A stretch of DNA of 64,000 nucleotides. It comes from Rhizomucor pusillus. Lineage: Eukaryota > Mucoromycota > Mucoromycetes > Mucorales > Lichtheimiaceae. The notes beneath the pieces were generated by a model that was not told where the DNA came from, ran no database searches, and worked only from the letters and a program-made list of their open reading frames with translations. Positions 35,058 to 46,057 of the stretch are shown here, one piece after another. Positions within the stretch are counted from its first letter, which is position 1. Each line of letters begins with the position of its first letter. The stretch covers positions 67,693 to 131,692 of the forward strand of contig FWWN02000663.1 in assembly GCA_900175165.2 (NCBI GenBank), written 5' to 3'. A program made the translations under genes and the position numbers.

Positions 35058-36961
35058 ATGACCTGGGCTGATACGATCAACGACAAGGTCGCCCGCTCGG
35101 CTTTCGGCCGCTACTTCCAGCTCGAACACTCTGGGCATTGCCGAGAGCGTAAAGGCACTCGTTTCCTGACAGAGCTGCGAGCTGGAGCTACCACATTCTT
35201 TGCTATGGTAACAATGACGAGTTCCGAATGCCTTAGTAAACCTACTGTTGTTTACCATATATGTGATCCAGGCATATATTATTTCGGTCAACGCATCAAT
35301 TATCAGTGAAACTGGTGGCTCATGTGTGTGCGAGCACACACCCGATGATCCAGCCTGCGATAACAATGTCGATTACTTGAATTGCGTCTTTGAAGTCAAG
35401 ATGGATATGATCATGGCAACCGCTATCATGTCCATGATCGCCTCTGTCTTGATTGGTGTTTTTGCTAACCTTCCTCTTGGCCTTGCACCTGGGTAAACTC
35501 TTTACATTGATTGATTGTAAACCAGACTATTTTATCACTTATACATCTTTTTTTCTTCTTAGTATGGGTCTTAATGCCTACTTTGCGTACAACGTTGTTG
35601 GATACCACGGTACCGGCAAAATTTCATACCAAACTGCCGTTGCCGCTGTCTTGATTGAAGGAATTATTTTCTTGGTCCTCTCCATCTTTGGTATCCGCCA
35701 ATGGCTCGCACGTATTATCCCCATGAGCATCAAGGTTGCCATGGGCTGCGGTATCGGCTTGTACCTGTGCTTCATTGGTCTTCAGTCATCCGCCGGTATC
35801 GGCCTGGTCGGTGGCGATTCATCGACGCTGGTTACCTTGGCAGCGTGTCCAGATTGGGCAAAGGATCCCGATACAGGTTACTGCACCGGCCATACCATGG
35901 AATCACCTACGACCTGGATGGGTATTCTCGGTCTGCTCGTCATGGTTATCCTGCTCATGTTCCGTGTCCGCGGTGCCATCCTTATTGCCATTGTGTTTAT
36001 TTCGATCACATCCTGGCCTCGCGTCAGCTACGTCACGTATTTCCCGTACACCGAGACCGGCAACATGCAGTTCGACTACTTCAAAAAGGTCGTCACTGTC
36101 CACTCGATCGACAAGGTACTCGCCCAGTTCCACTTTGATCTCTCTTCGCGCGAAATTTGGATCGCCCTTATCACGTTCTTGTACGTTGATATCTTGGATA
36201 CAACCGGCACCATGTACTCGATGGCTCGATACGGTGGTTTCACTGACAAATCGGGCGATTTTGAGCACTCGACGTACGCTTTCATGGCCGACGCTATCAG
36301 TGTCATTGTCGGCGCATGCTTTGGCAGTTCGCCGTGCACAGCCTTTGTTGAATCCGGTACGGGTATCGCCGAAGGCGGTCGCACCGGTATCACAGCTATC
36401 ACCGTCGCTTTCGGCTTCTTCATCTCTATTTTCTTCTCGCCTATCTTTGCCAGCTTCCCGCCGTGGGCGACTGGCCCGGCCCTGATCGTCGTCGGTTCCA
36501 TGATGACATCCAGCGTGCGCAATATCAACTGGGATTATCCCGGCGACGCTATCCCAGCATTTATCACCATCGCTGTCATGCCTTTCACCTACTCGATTGC
36601 CTACGGTCTCATCGGCGGCGTTGTCTCCTACATTGTCATCAACGGCATTATTTATATCATTGATAAGGCAACCTTTGGCCGTGTCCATCCTGACTATACA
36701 CTTCGGGAGAACTGGTGGACCGCTGTTTTCAGCAAATCCTTCGCGCCCGCTTGGATGCGCTACCTCTACGCCAAGATGCGCGGACGTGAATTCGACTGGC
36801 ACGAAGACGAATATCAGTACGAGTCTGAAGATGAACACGAAACACATCCGGACGTTATTGTCAAGAGCGATAGCCATCTTCCATCCAACGAAATCGCCTC
36901 CATCAGCCCCGCACCGTATTCTCACTCGGACATGGAGAAGTCTGAACTCTATGGCCCGTAA
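35058..36961 (+). CDS. azgA: AzgA-family purine (adenine/hypoxanthine/guanine) permease
   Basis: Plasma-membrane proton-coupled purine transporter of the NCS2-like AzgA family. Exons 35058-35207, 35272-35492 and 35563-36961 give 589 residues, near the size of fungal AzgA proteins. The start MTWADTINDKVARSAFGRYF is typical. The first helix has LRAGATTFFAMAYIISVNAS, rebuilt across the first intron. GVFANLPLGLAPGMGLNAYF spans the second and carries the family P-G-x-G-x-N-A-Y motif. Later motifs are FLYVDILDTTGTMYSMARYG, FGSSPCTAFVESGTGIAEGG and GRTGITAITVAFGFFISIFF. About 12-14 hydrophobic segments are visible. The cytosolic tail is acidic (HEDEYQYESEDEHE). Codon use is more C-ending than in its neighbours, suggesting strong expression. 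Confidence 0.93.
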
Positions 36962-37358
36962 ACTGATTATTAAAAAGAAATAATTACCCCAGTTTTCTTT
37001 TTGCTTTTCTTCTTCCTCCTTTAATGTTCTCCTCCTCCCTGCATAGTTATAAATCCTCTCTGTTGTAACATTATAGTCATCTAGATGCGCAACTTAAAAG
37101 AAACGACAAAGCATGGTATTTAAAAAGTTTGCCAAATGAATGCATTTACATGGTTCCGATCTGCAAAATATCAAAAACGAGATTAAGAAGCAAAAAAGGA
37201 AAAGAGTAAAGGGGAGGAATCTCCACACCGAATAATGTTGATTGTACGTTTGAGAGAGGGCTTGAAAGAAAAAAATGGAATTACGTGGATTGTTGGGCTA
37301 GCTACTAAGTTTGTATTACGTGTGCTTGTGTGTGGTGTAGGAAGGATATATATATCCA
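36962..37358. other. Convergent 3' region, no gene seen
   Basis: About 400 bp between the stops of the purine permease and the next minus-strand gene. It is AT-rich and presumably holds both 3' UTRs. Confidence 0.6.
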
Positions 37359-39320
37359 TCAAATATCTTGCTTTGCTTTCTTGGACTTCTTCTTCTTCTT
37401 TATGGAGCTTTGCATGATGCGTCGTGTAAATTCTTCCTTTACCAACTTCAAGGCGATCTCAAACGACGTTTGCATGCCGTTCTCGTGGCAAAATACGCGC
37501 ACTTTTTCTTCGATATCATGCTCCTATGCAAATGGGTTAAAAGATATGTTTACGTGTGGTGGAAATATACGTGACAACAATGGCTGACCTCTGACAACTC
37601 TAGTTCTTTGACGCCCGAATCCGTTCGGAAGCTCACGGTAATAGTCATGGGCTTCCTTTGCGCAGAACTTTCGCTTGATCGCCCAGAAGATACTGAGCCA
37701 GACCTTTCCGGAGTATGTGATGGTCGCAACGACTTAAACTTGTCGTTTGGGATAGCTGCTGCTGGCGACGCTGCTGGCGGTGCTGTCGTCGACATATCTA
37801 GGAGGTCGAATTGCTGCTCTTGTTGTTGTTGTTGCTGGTGCTGATGATGATGATGGTGGTTGCCTACGGTGGCTGTGGTGGGAGTAGTCTTCTTCTTCGT
37901 TGAATTATCGATATTCAAGGGAGCATCGTCATCGTCGTCGTCGTCGCCGTCGTCAATCAAATGCAAGTTGCGTGCAAGACCTATTTCTTCTTCGGACTCG
38001 ATCATAGTATCCGAAGCCAAATCGACCAGATCCGCGCAGGATGCAGAAGAAGACATTGTCTGAATATCCTTCGTCCGCGGGTGCAGCAGCATTTTATCGT
38101 CGTTGTCGTTGTTGTTGATGGATTCCGTATCGAGAATACTACTGGTAGGTTGGTGTTCTTTGACGACATCCGTGCCCCACCCAAGAAGATCAGCAGTGTT
38201 GCTGCTACTGTTGCTGCTACTGTTGCTGCTGTTGCTCCTTCTTTGCTGCTCTGCGCTGCTGCTTTCGCTGTTTCCACTCCTAGACCATTCCGCTTCTTGT
38301 TCTTCTTTCTTGCGTCTATTTTCTTGTTGCTCCTTACTGGCAAAATCGCCCCAGCTACCAGCCATCTCCTCGGGCTGCAAGTGGTCCCTCACCCCGATGC
38401 TCCGCGAAGATGTCATGCTAGTTGCCGGCCTAGCATATTTGCGGGCATTGTTGGGAGACTCTGAAAAAACATAAAACAAGGTTTATACGTTTTTAAGGAC
38501 TTACAGAGCTTACACACAGTAATTTTTTTTCTCTTTTCTCGCTATTTACCATGACTGAAATTGTCGTTGTCAGGAGTTTCGTGGAATGAACGTGTTCGAT
38601 GACGGCGAGTGCCTGGAGACGAAGAGACGGATTTGCTAGGCACTGCTACTCCTCTGGATGAACGACGACCTGTTAACTGTGACACTCGTAGAGATCGAGG
38701 CCTCGTAGGAGCATGTATAGCTGCTGGTGTCTGCGAAAGCTCAGTCCATTCACCATTTTCGCGGCGGTTCCAAAAGGTCGTGTTCTTTTGTCTCTCCAAC
38801 ACAAAATGCGCGTAAGAAAGTCGTTCGTCTTGCCAATCAACAACATTTTTGGGTTCTCCCCATCCTTCGCCGAACTCTAGCTGTGCGAGATTATCTCGTT
38901 CTTGGCTCGATAGAGTCGAAGCATCGTTGAAAGAACTGGGTCCCCACGAAGATTCATAACTGTTGGTAGCACCCGTCGTAGGTGTATCGTATGTCGACTG
39001 TGTCCAGTTGGCACCTGTTTGGCCCCACCCACCTAGCACCAAGTCATCTCCTTCATCAGGATATGCAGGCCGACGTGATGATTCCTCGGTCCCATTGGGG
39101 ACCAAATCTGGCTCGCTGTGTGTAGGCAATGGTGTCGAGCACGATGCATCGGTCGGATACTCTCGATTTTGATGTTCACGCCAGTCGTAATTCGAAGACG
39201 TATCATAATCTTGGTCTAAGCTTGTTTAAGGAATACAATATTAATTAGAATTTGACGCTTAAGCATACCTTCATGGTTTGAGCTCTCGCTATTACGGTAA
39301 TCGTCTTCTGCAGAGTCCAT
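37359..39320 (-). CDS. Low-complexity protein with conserved-looking C-terminus, unrecognised
   Basis: Exons read 39320-39269, 39215-38550, 38460-37589 and 37523-37359, giving 584 residues. Most is disordered: Ser/Asn, Asp, His and Gln runs, with several Trp-Gly motifs (GWGQTG, GWGEPK, WGDFASKEQQE, GWGTDV). The C-terminal ~80 residues look ordered: MTITVSFRTDSGVKELELSE joins EHDIEEKVRVFCHENGMQTS and FEIALKLVKEEFTRRI. This resembles a ubiquitin-like beta-grasp segment followed by short helices. The protein ends in a Lys-rich tail. The penultimate donor is GTCAGC, which is unusual. The start could lie further upstream, since an AG acceptor-like site precedes the first ATG by about 30 bp. Function is unknown. 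Trp-acidic motifs of this kind can bind coat adaptors, but that is speculative. Confidence 0.65.
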
Positions 39321-39403
39321 GGCTTTTTCGAAGCCTTTATCTCCCTAGAATAACAACTCGTCCTTAGTTCGAAAATAATGCATGCGGCACCACGACGTTG
39401 TTG

Positions 39404-41011
39404 CTACGAGAACTGCACCTGAACTTCATCGAGGATGGCTTGTAACTCACGGAGAGTTAGACCCAATCTGCTAGCTAGCTTGATAACATGTTCGCTTGAG
39501 AGGTATCTTTCTTGTGGTATCGCTCCTTTATCGACAAACTGCCGAATTGCATGTCTGTCCAAAGCAACAATAGTCGCTTCTGCCAACATGCCGGTATCTG
39601 AATCGAACTCGTCTTGGTTTCTCACAATGGAATATTCACCCACGACCGATTTTTCCAGGTTATCGTAGCCATTGAATCGCATGTACGATAGCCGATGATC
39701 CACAGCTGATGATGCGAGTTTGTAGACATCCACCGGATCAACCGTGCCGCAAGCATCAACCCGTATTTCCCTGAGAGATCGTGCCACGGGACTGGTAGCT
39801 AGGTTATGAATAGTTTCGCTGCCAATATTCACACATTTCGACAAACGCAATTCTTTCAGTGAAGTGGCAGCTTTGCTGATCTTAATGATTGACTCGTTTG
39901 TCAGTAGTGGGCAACGAGAGAGATCGAGGTACTGCAAACAATCTGCGTGAGAAAGCAGATATTCCAATTCTTGATCCTGAATCTGCATATCTTGAATGAG
40001 CAAGCGGCGCAAATGCAAATCATAGTCTGTATTATCGTCACTGTCGAAAGCTATCTGACGTTTTCTGAGCGTGCTTCGCGACGATGCATTGAGTGCGCCT
40101 CTCAGTGCCACATCTTTGAGAGTCGGCTGCAGACGAGCCATCTGGATGAATGCAGCGGGCGTGACATGTATCAAGTCCTCCAAGCAAATCTTTGAAAGGT
40201 TGGGGAATGTGAAGAACAATGAACTGATATGTTCGTCACGTAAATGCTTTGCATGAGCCAATCTAAGGTGCTTCACTTTGGAAAGGCGATGGCTGCATAG
40301 ATCAATAAAATTTTCTTCTGTCATGCCGGCCAATGATATCCGCAGGGAACGCAACGCATCGCATCGGGTACCAAGCACTGCAAAGAATTGCGATGAGTAC
40401 TTGAAGACTGCATCGAGGTGTAGCTCTCGCAAATGAGGAAGCAGGTTTTTGAATGCGGCTGGCAGTAGCTGAGGAGTTGCTGGAGCTGGGAACCACGAGC
40501 CAAGGATGCGGAGAGAGCGTATGCCTGTGTTGTACCCGGCTAGCTGGACGAGTTGAGCAGGTTGCAGCTGCCATCCGTATACGCTTAAGCTCTCCAGTCG
40601 TTCGCAAACACGCAGCAAGCCTAGTATGATTTGAGGCAACGCGAGCGGCTGATCCCTGAAAGCTGCGTGGGCTTGCAGGGCCGTCGACAATGATTGTTCG
40701 AATACGTTGAGGTCCTCGTTTGCTGTCAGGCATAGGTTCAGGTGTCGCACGTATAATGCTAGCCGTTTGTAGGAACGGATTGATGTAAGAAATGCGCGGA
40801 ACGAGTGCGGTGACGGAAATACAGGCGTTTCCCACAAGACTTCGACAGCCGCGTCTTTCCACTTTGGATGTACGAGGCACAACTGGTAGCGATCAGCTTG
40901 CTTGGGTAGGAAACGGCAGACGCGCTGCATAATGGCATAGGGTAAGTCGAGAAATGGCTGCGACAGCGTTGCCAGATCTAGATCCCACTGGTTGTCCTTA
41001 GAGCTATGCAT
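39404..41011 (-). CDS. F-box / leucine-rich-repeat protein
   Basis: Likely substrate receptor of an SCF ubiquitin ligase. Single exon, 535 residues. The F-box lies near residues 20-60 (FLDLPYAIMQRVCRFLPKQA, then YQLCLVHPKWKDAAVEVLWE), binding Skp1 in the family model. After it come LRR units of the Amn1/Grr1 type: LRSLRISLAGMTEENFIDLC, VKHLRLAHAKHLRDEHISSL, LQYLDLSRCPLLTNESIIKI and LKELRLSKCVNIGSETIHNL. The C-terminal part (HAIRQFVDKGAIPQERYLSS) is outside the LRRs. The substrate is unknown. The start ATG is the first in the frame. The stop is only about 85 bp upstream of the next gene's start on the same strand. Confidence 0.85.
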   Translation of the reverse strand: MHSSKDNQWDLDLATLSQPFLDLPYAIMQRVCRFLPKQADRYQLCLVHPKWKDAAVEVLWETPVFPSPHSFRAFLTSIRSYKRLALYVRHLNLCLTANEDLNVFEQSLSTALQAHAAFRDQPLALPQIILGLLRVCERLESLSVYGWQLQPAQLVQLAGYNTGIRSLRILGSWFPAPATPQLLPAAFKNLLPHLRELHLDAVFKYSSQFFAVLGTRCDALRSLRISLAGMTEENFIDLCSHRLSKVKHLRLAHAKHLRDEHISSLFFTFPNLSKICLEDLIHVTPAAFIQMARLQPTLKDVALRGALNASSRSTLRKRQIAFDSDDNTDYDLHLRRLLIQDMQIQDQELEYLLSHADCLQYLDLSRCPLLTNESIIKISKAATSLKELRLSKCVNIGSETIHNLATSPVARSLREIRVDACGTVDPVDVYKLASSAVDHRLSYMRFNGYDNLEKSVVGEYSIVRNQDEFDSDTGMLAEATIVALDRHAIRQFVDKGAIPQERYLSSEHVIKLASRLGLTLRELQAILDEVQVQFS

Positions 41012-41265
41012 AACGCGGGTATATGTCAGGAGACTGGGAAGAAGGAAAAAAACTATAAAAAGGATAGCAAAGACCGTGTCTTCTGAGAACGGCGAAGAAG
41101 CAAGTGGCAGAAGACGACTGTGTCAACAAGAAAAGTGGGGCGTTAAAGCTGCCGTTGGGAAAGTTAAGGATAGTAGAGGAAAAGAGAGGGAGAGAGAAAA
41201 GAAAGGCAAGACGCCGAATAGAAACAAAGTTTTCGCTTGTACCAGACCTGCATTTGTAGATCTTT
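41012..41265. other. Upstream region of the F-box gene
   Basis: No gene seen. It is purine-rich on the plus strand at about 41160-41215. Confidence 0.5.
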
Positions 41266-41517
41266 TTACAGTCTATTCGAGTAACGGACCACGGTAGCAG
41301 TCGCGTTTCTTATTCTATCATTCCCTAAAGCATCATCCTCATTATCGTCATGATTCTCATCACACCGTGACCTGGACCAAGTTGACAACCAGAAGCCAAG
41401 GATAAATACATTCACGATAATATTATACAACTTCACTGTGAAAATGCAACAACGAATAGGGCAAGGCAAATCTATTGTTTGTGGATGCCAGACTTCAGGG
41501 AGACGAGGAGAAAGCAT
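41266..41517 (-). CDS. Possible small membrane protein (uncertain)
   Basis: An ATG-initiated frame of 83 residues lies 56 bp downstream of the MRP10 stop on the same strand. It has a hydrophobic segment (VKLYNIIVNVFILGFWLSTW) and an acidic, Asp/Asn-rich end. No family is recognised and there is no intron to support it. It may equally be MRP10 3' UTR or the leader of the F-box gene. It is kept because it has a real ATG, a plausible membrane helix and no competing gene. Confidence 0.3.
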   Translation of the reverse strand: MLSPRLPEVWHPQTIDLPCPIRCCIFTVKLYNIIVNVFILGFWLSTWSRSRCDENHDDNEDDALGNDRIRNATATVVRYSNRL

Positions 41518-41572
41518 AATCAGGGATGACTCAGGGATGAATGCGGGTTGGTGTGAGGACAGGGATGGATGA

Positions 41573-41895
41573 TTAAAGTTGTTTGCTGAGGCGGGCCAAG
41601 TGATAATTGATTGTGCTCTTATGCTTTGGCTTGGCTTTCTATATCATCCATCATCATAAAACAAGATATACACTTGATTAGCTCACTTTGACTCCTTTCG
41701 CTATGTTTTGCACTGCGACAAGCTAGTACTCACAACTTTGGTCATGCATGTCTTGAGCGAGTTGGCAGCATTGAGGCATGCCTTGTCGTCGACACCGGAA
41801 AGGGCCCAGCATTCGAACAATGCACCAAGTTCTACAATGCAGGGACTGGATTCAATGACCTTTTGTGGTCTGACCTTGAGCTTTGTCAACTTCAT
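41573..41895 (-). CDS. MRP10: Mitochondrial small-subunit ribosomal protein Mrp10 (mS37, CHCH)
   Basis: Small mitoribosomal protein imported by the Mia40 disulfide relay. Exon 1 is 41895-41734 and exon 2 is 41638-41573, giving 75 residues. The twin CX9C motif is complete: C-IVELGALFE-C and C-LNAANSLKT-C. The second exon, easily missed, codes the conserved C-terminal block STINYHLARLSKQL, which fits Mrp10 proteins. Reading through the intron instead gives a false end after KVVSTSLSQCKT. The start MKLTKLKVRPQKV is typical, with a short basic N-terminus rather than a long presequence. Confidence 0.9.
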
Positions 41896-42070
41896 TCTGT
41901 ACGAGTGCTATTGAAAGTCCTAGCCAGGGTTGGGTGGTGTGGCTGGTTGATGAAAGCCCAAAAACAGCCGGAAATTGAAAATTCATTCATTCCAGCCGTT
42001 GAAATGAAAGAATAAGACAACAGTGCTGCGACGCTGATCCTTGCTTGCACTTTCTTTTATTGCATATTTT

Positions 42071-44679
42071 CTAAGAGAACAGCTCAGGTTCCACTGGCAT
42101 CTCCAGAACAGGAGGTTGTAACTCTTGCCAGTTCTGCGATCGGTGTTGAGAGAATTGTATCATGTCTCGCACGTAGCTACGGTAAAGCGACGAGACAAAT
42201 GCTTGCTGTTTGTGAAGATAAATGATTTCAGACCACATGCAAAACTGAATAAATATTTGTCGACATTGCTGGTCATGGCATGTGGCTTCATCCTGCCCAC
42301 ATAAAGGTCAGTGTTCGATCGTGCTTGCCAATCAATTATCAAAGACATACTGTACGTATCGTTTCTTCTAAGCGAGCCACTTCCGCTTCCATTCCAGGGA
42401 CACCTTTGTGCTGATTGACTTTGGTTCGGTTTGTGGATATCCGCTTCGACAGGGATTCTATCTGATTTGCCGCAAGCTTGTCCTTGCGCTCATCCAGTTC
42501 CTACATGACCAAAATTAATCTCAAATTTTCAACGAGCTGCACGGTAGATCGTTACTCTGTAAGAAACTAAAAGGTCGCGAAAACGCTTCAAATTCTCCAA
42601 GACTCCATCTGCTGCTACATTGACCTGCAAACAATTTAATAAGACTTGACTGCCATTTTCCCATATATTTCAAGGATGGTTACCTGATTTTCAAGAATAG
42701 AGCTTTCCTTTTGCATATGTTTTGCTACAGTTTCATATCCTTTAACGACTTGCTGGCATTCTTGGCATTCACCAGCATGGTATCTATGCTCCGTCTCCGC
42801 AAGGGCACTTTTTTGTAGTTGAATGCATTAAGCTTGCGTCGAGATGAGAAACAGTCTAGCTGACTGGCTTACTTTAAACTGATGCTGTAGCGTACAAAAT
42901 CTGTTGCCTGACCACGCATTCTTCGGATCATTCTTTCCATTATGAAGCACAAGTTGATATATTGCTCAATAGAGGCTGTTACGCGATGACGAGTCTTTCG
43001 TAGTTGTTCGTCAAGATTGCTGGGTATCATCGATTGTATCTCATCAATATTTCGTTGTTTTCGTCGATATTCTTCCTCCAACGACGGTGGATGCTGTTTC
43101 CGCCATCCGGCAAGTTCCTGCAATGAAGTGTTGCTAATTAAGCTTTCATTGTGACAGAAAAAAAGAGGAGACAAAATATTCATTGCTTACAGCAGGCTCC
43201 GTAAGGAATTTAATGACCACATCGTCGTTTCGAAGAGTAGGATGCCGTACAATAGCGTTGATGAAGCGGGATAAACCTTTCCGACGTTTTTCGAGAAACG
43301 CAGAATCTCCTACAGAGCGACGTCGGGACACTGGTAGGCTTAATTGCATTTCTACGCGTTTAACTTTGCATGGACTTACTGCCGGTGACTTTCTTTGGCG
43401 GTATATTTGGTAACATCCGGAATGGATATCGACGCGAAAGAACTTCCATGAGCCACCAAAAATCACTGTAACGTCGAAGTACAATAGACGATCGTTTTTG
43501 ACTTTCGACAATGTAATTGACATGCTTGAAAATGAACCCCTCTCTTTCAGGAGCGATTGTTACTTTGATTTCTTCTATCTTTTGGAACCAATTCTGCGTG
43601 TTGAGCGTCCTCGTCGGCTTTGTTTCTGTCACCTTGCTAGAGTCCATCACTGCCGCTGCTGTAGTTGCAGTCGCTGCATCCGCTCGTCCTCCACCACCAC
43701 GATGATGATGACGATGATGATATCCATCCACGCTGTTTACTTTTGGGCTTGTTGGCTCAGACGACTTGTGCGTATCGGGGGATTTTGCTTCTAGGGGGTT
43801 ATAATTTCTCACTTGCGAATGTTCTTTGGAAGGCACCCTAGGTTCAGGAAGATCTAAGGATATATTGGTATACCCCGTTAACGGACCCTTTCAGAATGTG
43901 ACTCACAGAATCGGTTCTGGTACAGACTGTCAAGCGATATCTCTGTGACCACACACTTAGTTTGCATCGCATTCCATTGATAGCAAACTTACAACACTTA
44001 CCCATATGGTTTTGCGCGCATGCTAGTAGACCCAAAGCTGCATTGAACTCTGGCCGAGTGACATACGTTGCCCCGCCGGGTACAACCGTTCTCGTAATCT
44101 TTCAACGATTATACATTAAACACCGCGTTTCCAAAGGTCTTCAACTGCATGTTATACCATTTCAATGTCCATAGCCGAGATATTGGCTCTCTCCAGTATA
44201 CGATAAAGCGCCGAGATGGGCACGCGGCCTGATTGTTGATGTTGAGTAAAACACGTATTGTAAACTTCGGGTAATTTTACGCCGCCTGCAAAAGCTATTA
44301 GTACGTCGTTCACATATATCGAGCATTGACGGCAAACTTTACCTAGCGCGTTAGCAACGGTAGTCGTTTCTATCGCGGTTTGCACAGGAAAGGGCTCGTA
44401 AGCGGTGGTGCGTCCCGTAGTCGTGACGCCGGTCGAGCCAGTCGGTATATCTGGCATTGAAAGCGGTCCAGAAGCAGCAGCAGCAGCAGCAGTGGTGTCA
44501 ACCGTGGTGTCATATGGCCCAATGCTGCTCCACGGATCCTCTTCATAGTGAGCGGCAAAGAATGACGCAGAAGCAGGGTGCGCCGAAGTGGTCGGCCCAT
44601 TGCCAAAGAGGGACGAGGAGGCTCCGTTGCCAACGTCGAAGAATGAGCGAGAAAGAGGATCGTCTTCGTCTTCGAGCAT
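42071..44679 (-). CDS. MVP1: Sorting nexin Mvp1 (SNX8-like, EH-PX-BAR)
   Basis: Endosomal sorting nexin for vacuolar protein sorting and membrane recycling. The start [20 protein letters not shown] is followed by a low-complexity Ala/Thr region. An EH-like helical unit comes next ([39 protein letters not shown], then [20 protein letters not shown]). The PX domain holds [40 protein letters not shown] with the lipid-binding RRYSDF, and [14 protein letters not shown]. The C-terminal BAR region includes [20 protein letters not shown] and [19 protein letters not shown]. The last exon ends [12 protein letters not shown]. About ten exons. Inner borders are approximate, but domain order and content match Mvp1/SNX8. 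It is divergent from ATP23. Confidence 0.9.
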
Positions 44680-45257
44680 TAAAATGGGTGGATTCTAGTT
44701 TGTAGAATAGGAGTACGGTCGAGAGCTGGAACCTATTGGACTGAGCGCTGAAGACGACGGGAAGGTCCATGCACAGGAATGGCCCGTGAAGTCCGACCCA
44801 GCGGAACTGGTGGAGGCGACCGCCAGGCAGTCAGTGCACAATTTTTCCAAACCCACCTTTGATTGATCAGTTCAGCCTTCCTCATTCCCGGCAGTCTCGA
44901 TCTGTTCCTTTCTTTGTTTGCTGCTCGATGACAATCAATAAATACTCTGATCAATTTATATCTCATACAATAATGATTGTCTGAGGGTAGAGGACAGAAC
45001 ATGAGATTGTTTTCATGAATGTTTCATAATATCGAGGCAATAAGAGCATCTTTATCTCTGAATGCATGTTCAGAATTGGCAGCAACAAAAAAATGTTAGC
45101 AATCACAGGAGCAAATTTGTTGAAGGTATAGAACGCAAGAATGTGTCCCAGCAGCTCCTCGGGTTGCAATTACTTTTTTCGCCGTCGTCGCACGCAGCAG
45201 TGGGCATTGTTATTATTTTTTATGTTTGGGGTGCACCCTCTGAAACGATCTCGGTAG
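44680..45257. promoter_or_regulatory. Divergent region MVP1/ATP23
   Basis: About 580 bp between the MVP1 start and the first supported ATP23 exon. The missing ATP23 initiator exon probably lies in its right half (45000-45250). No independent gene is seen. Confidence 0.45.
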
Positions 45258-46032
45258 GTCGTCCTTCCTGTCATCAATCGCGGCCGCTGCTGCTTTTGCT
45301 GACCCAAGATTCTCTCAAAGGTACACGGAGGATCAGTGCACTGCTGAGCTCGCCGAGATTCTCGAGACATCACCTCGAGTAGCGAGATTGCTACAGGCGA
45401 TCTTTGCTCTCAACAAGGGTGCTTTAAAACGAGGAATAACCTGTCGTAGCTGTTTTGGAACAGTTCAAGAGGTAACTTGGGAAAAGCAGTGTCTGAGCAG
45501 AAGAGTAAAGGCGTTCTTACTCGATTTTTGCTCAGGGACGAGCTGGATACTACGACGGTGGGCACAAGAGGTTTGTTGCGACTGTTTCTCACAAAGAAAT
45601 CAAATCGGTATTAGTAGCAGCTCATATTCGCTCCAGGATTGTCGTCTGCAGCGATAAGGTGCGATCCAAGGAGCATCTGGAAGAAACAGTCGTGCATGAA
45701 TTGGTACATGCTTTAGATTTCACACGCAGTGGTCAGTTTCAAAGTTTCTGCCACATGATCGCATGCGCAGAAGTACGAGCATCCGCGCTAGGTACAGCAA
45801 CTCGTTGACCTTTGATGGACCCCTTCGACTGACTTTTCACTCAGGGCAATGCTATAATATCAAATCTCCAAGCTTGAGAAATGAATGCATATGGAGAGAC
45901 GCTGTGAATTCCACAGCAAAGGATTGCGGCGGTTTGGACCTAGCAAGATTGTACGTGCAACAGGTGTTTGATACATGCGTCAAGGACACTGCTCCGTTCG
46001 AGCCAAATGTGAAAAACCATCAAACAGCGTGA
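45258..46032 (+). CDS. ATP23: Mitochondrial metalloprotease/chaperone Atp23 (5' end unresolved)
   Basis: Intermembrane-space metallopeptidase that processes and helps assemble ATP synthase subunit 6. Supported exons are ~45258-45471, 45536-45791 and 45845-46032. The zinc-binding HEXXH motif is present in EETVVHELVHALDFTRSG. It is followed by the conserved region HMIACAEVRASALGQCYNI and the end VFDTCVKDTAPFEP. An upstream helix, SPRVARLLQAIFALNKGALK, and a CRSCFGTVQE block with two cysteines also fit. The frame has a stop at 45241-45243 and no ATG after it, so a first exon must lie upstream and be spliced at or near the TCGGTAG acceptor. Family length is about 230 residues, so little is missing. 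Confidence 0.85.
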
Positions 46033-46057
46033 GGGAGAACCGGTATTGTAATTATTA

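Noticed and set aside
35903..36925. 340-residue open frame antisense to the AzgA permease
   Set aside because: It is a mirror of strongly biased codons in a highly expressed gene. The composition is not protein-like (Asp/Arg/Gly/Val rich).
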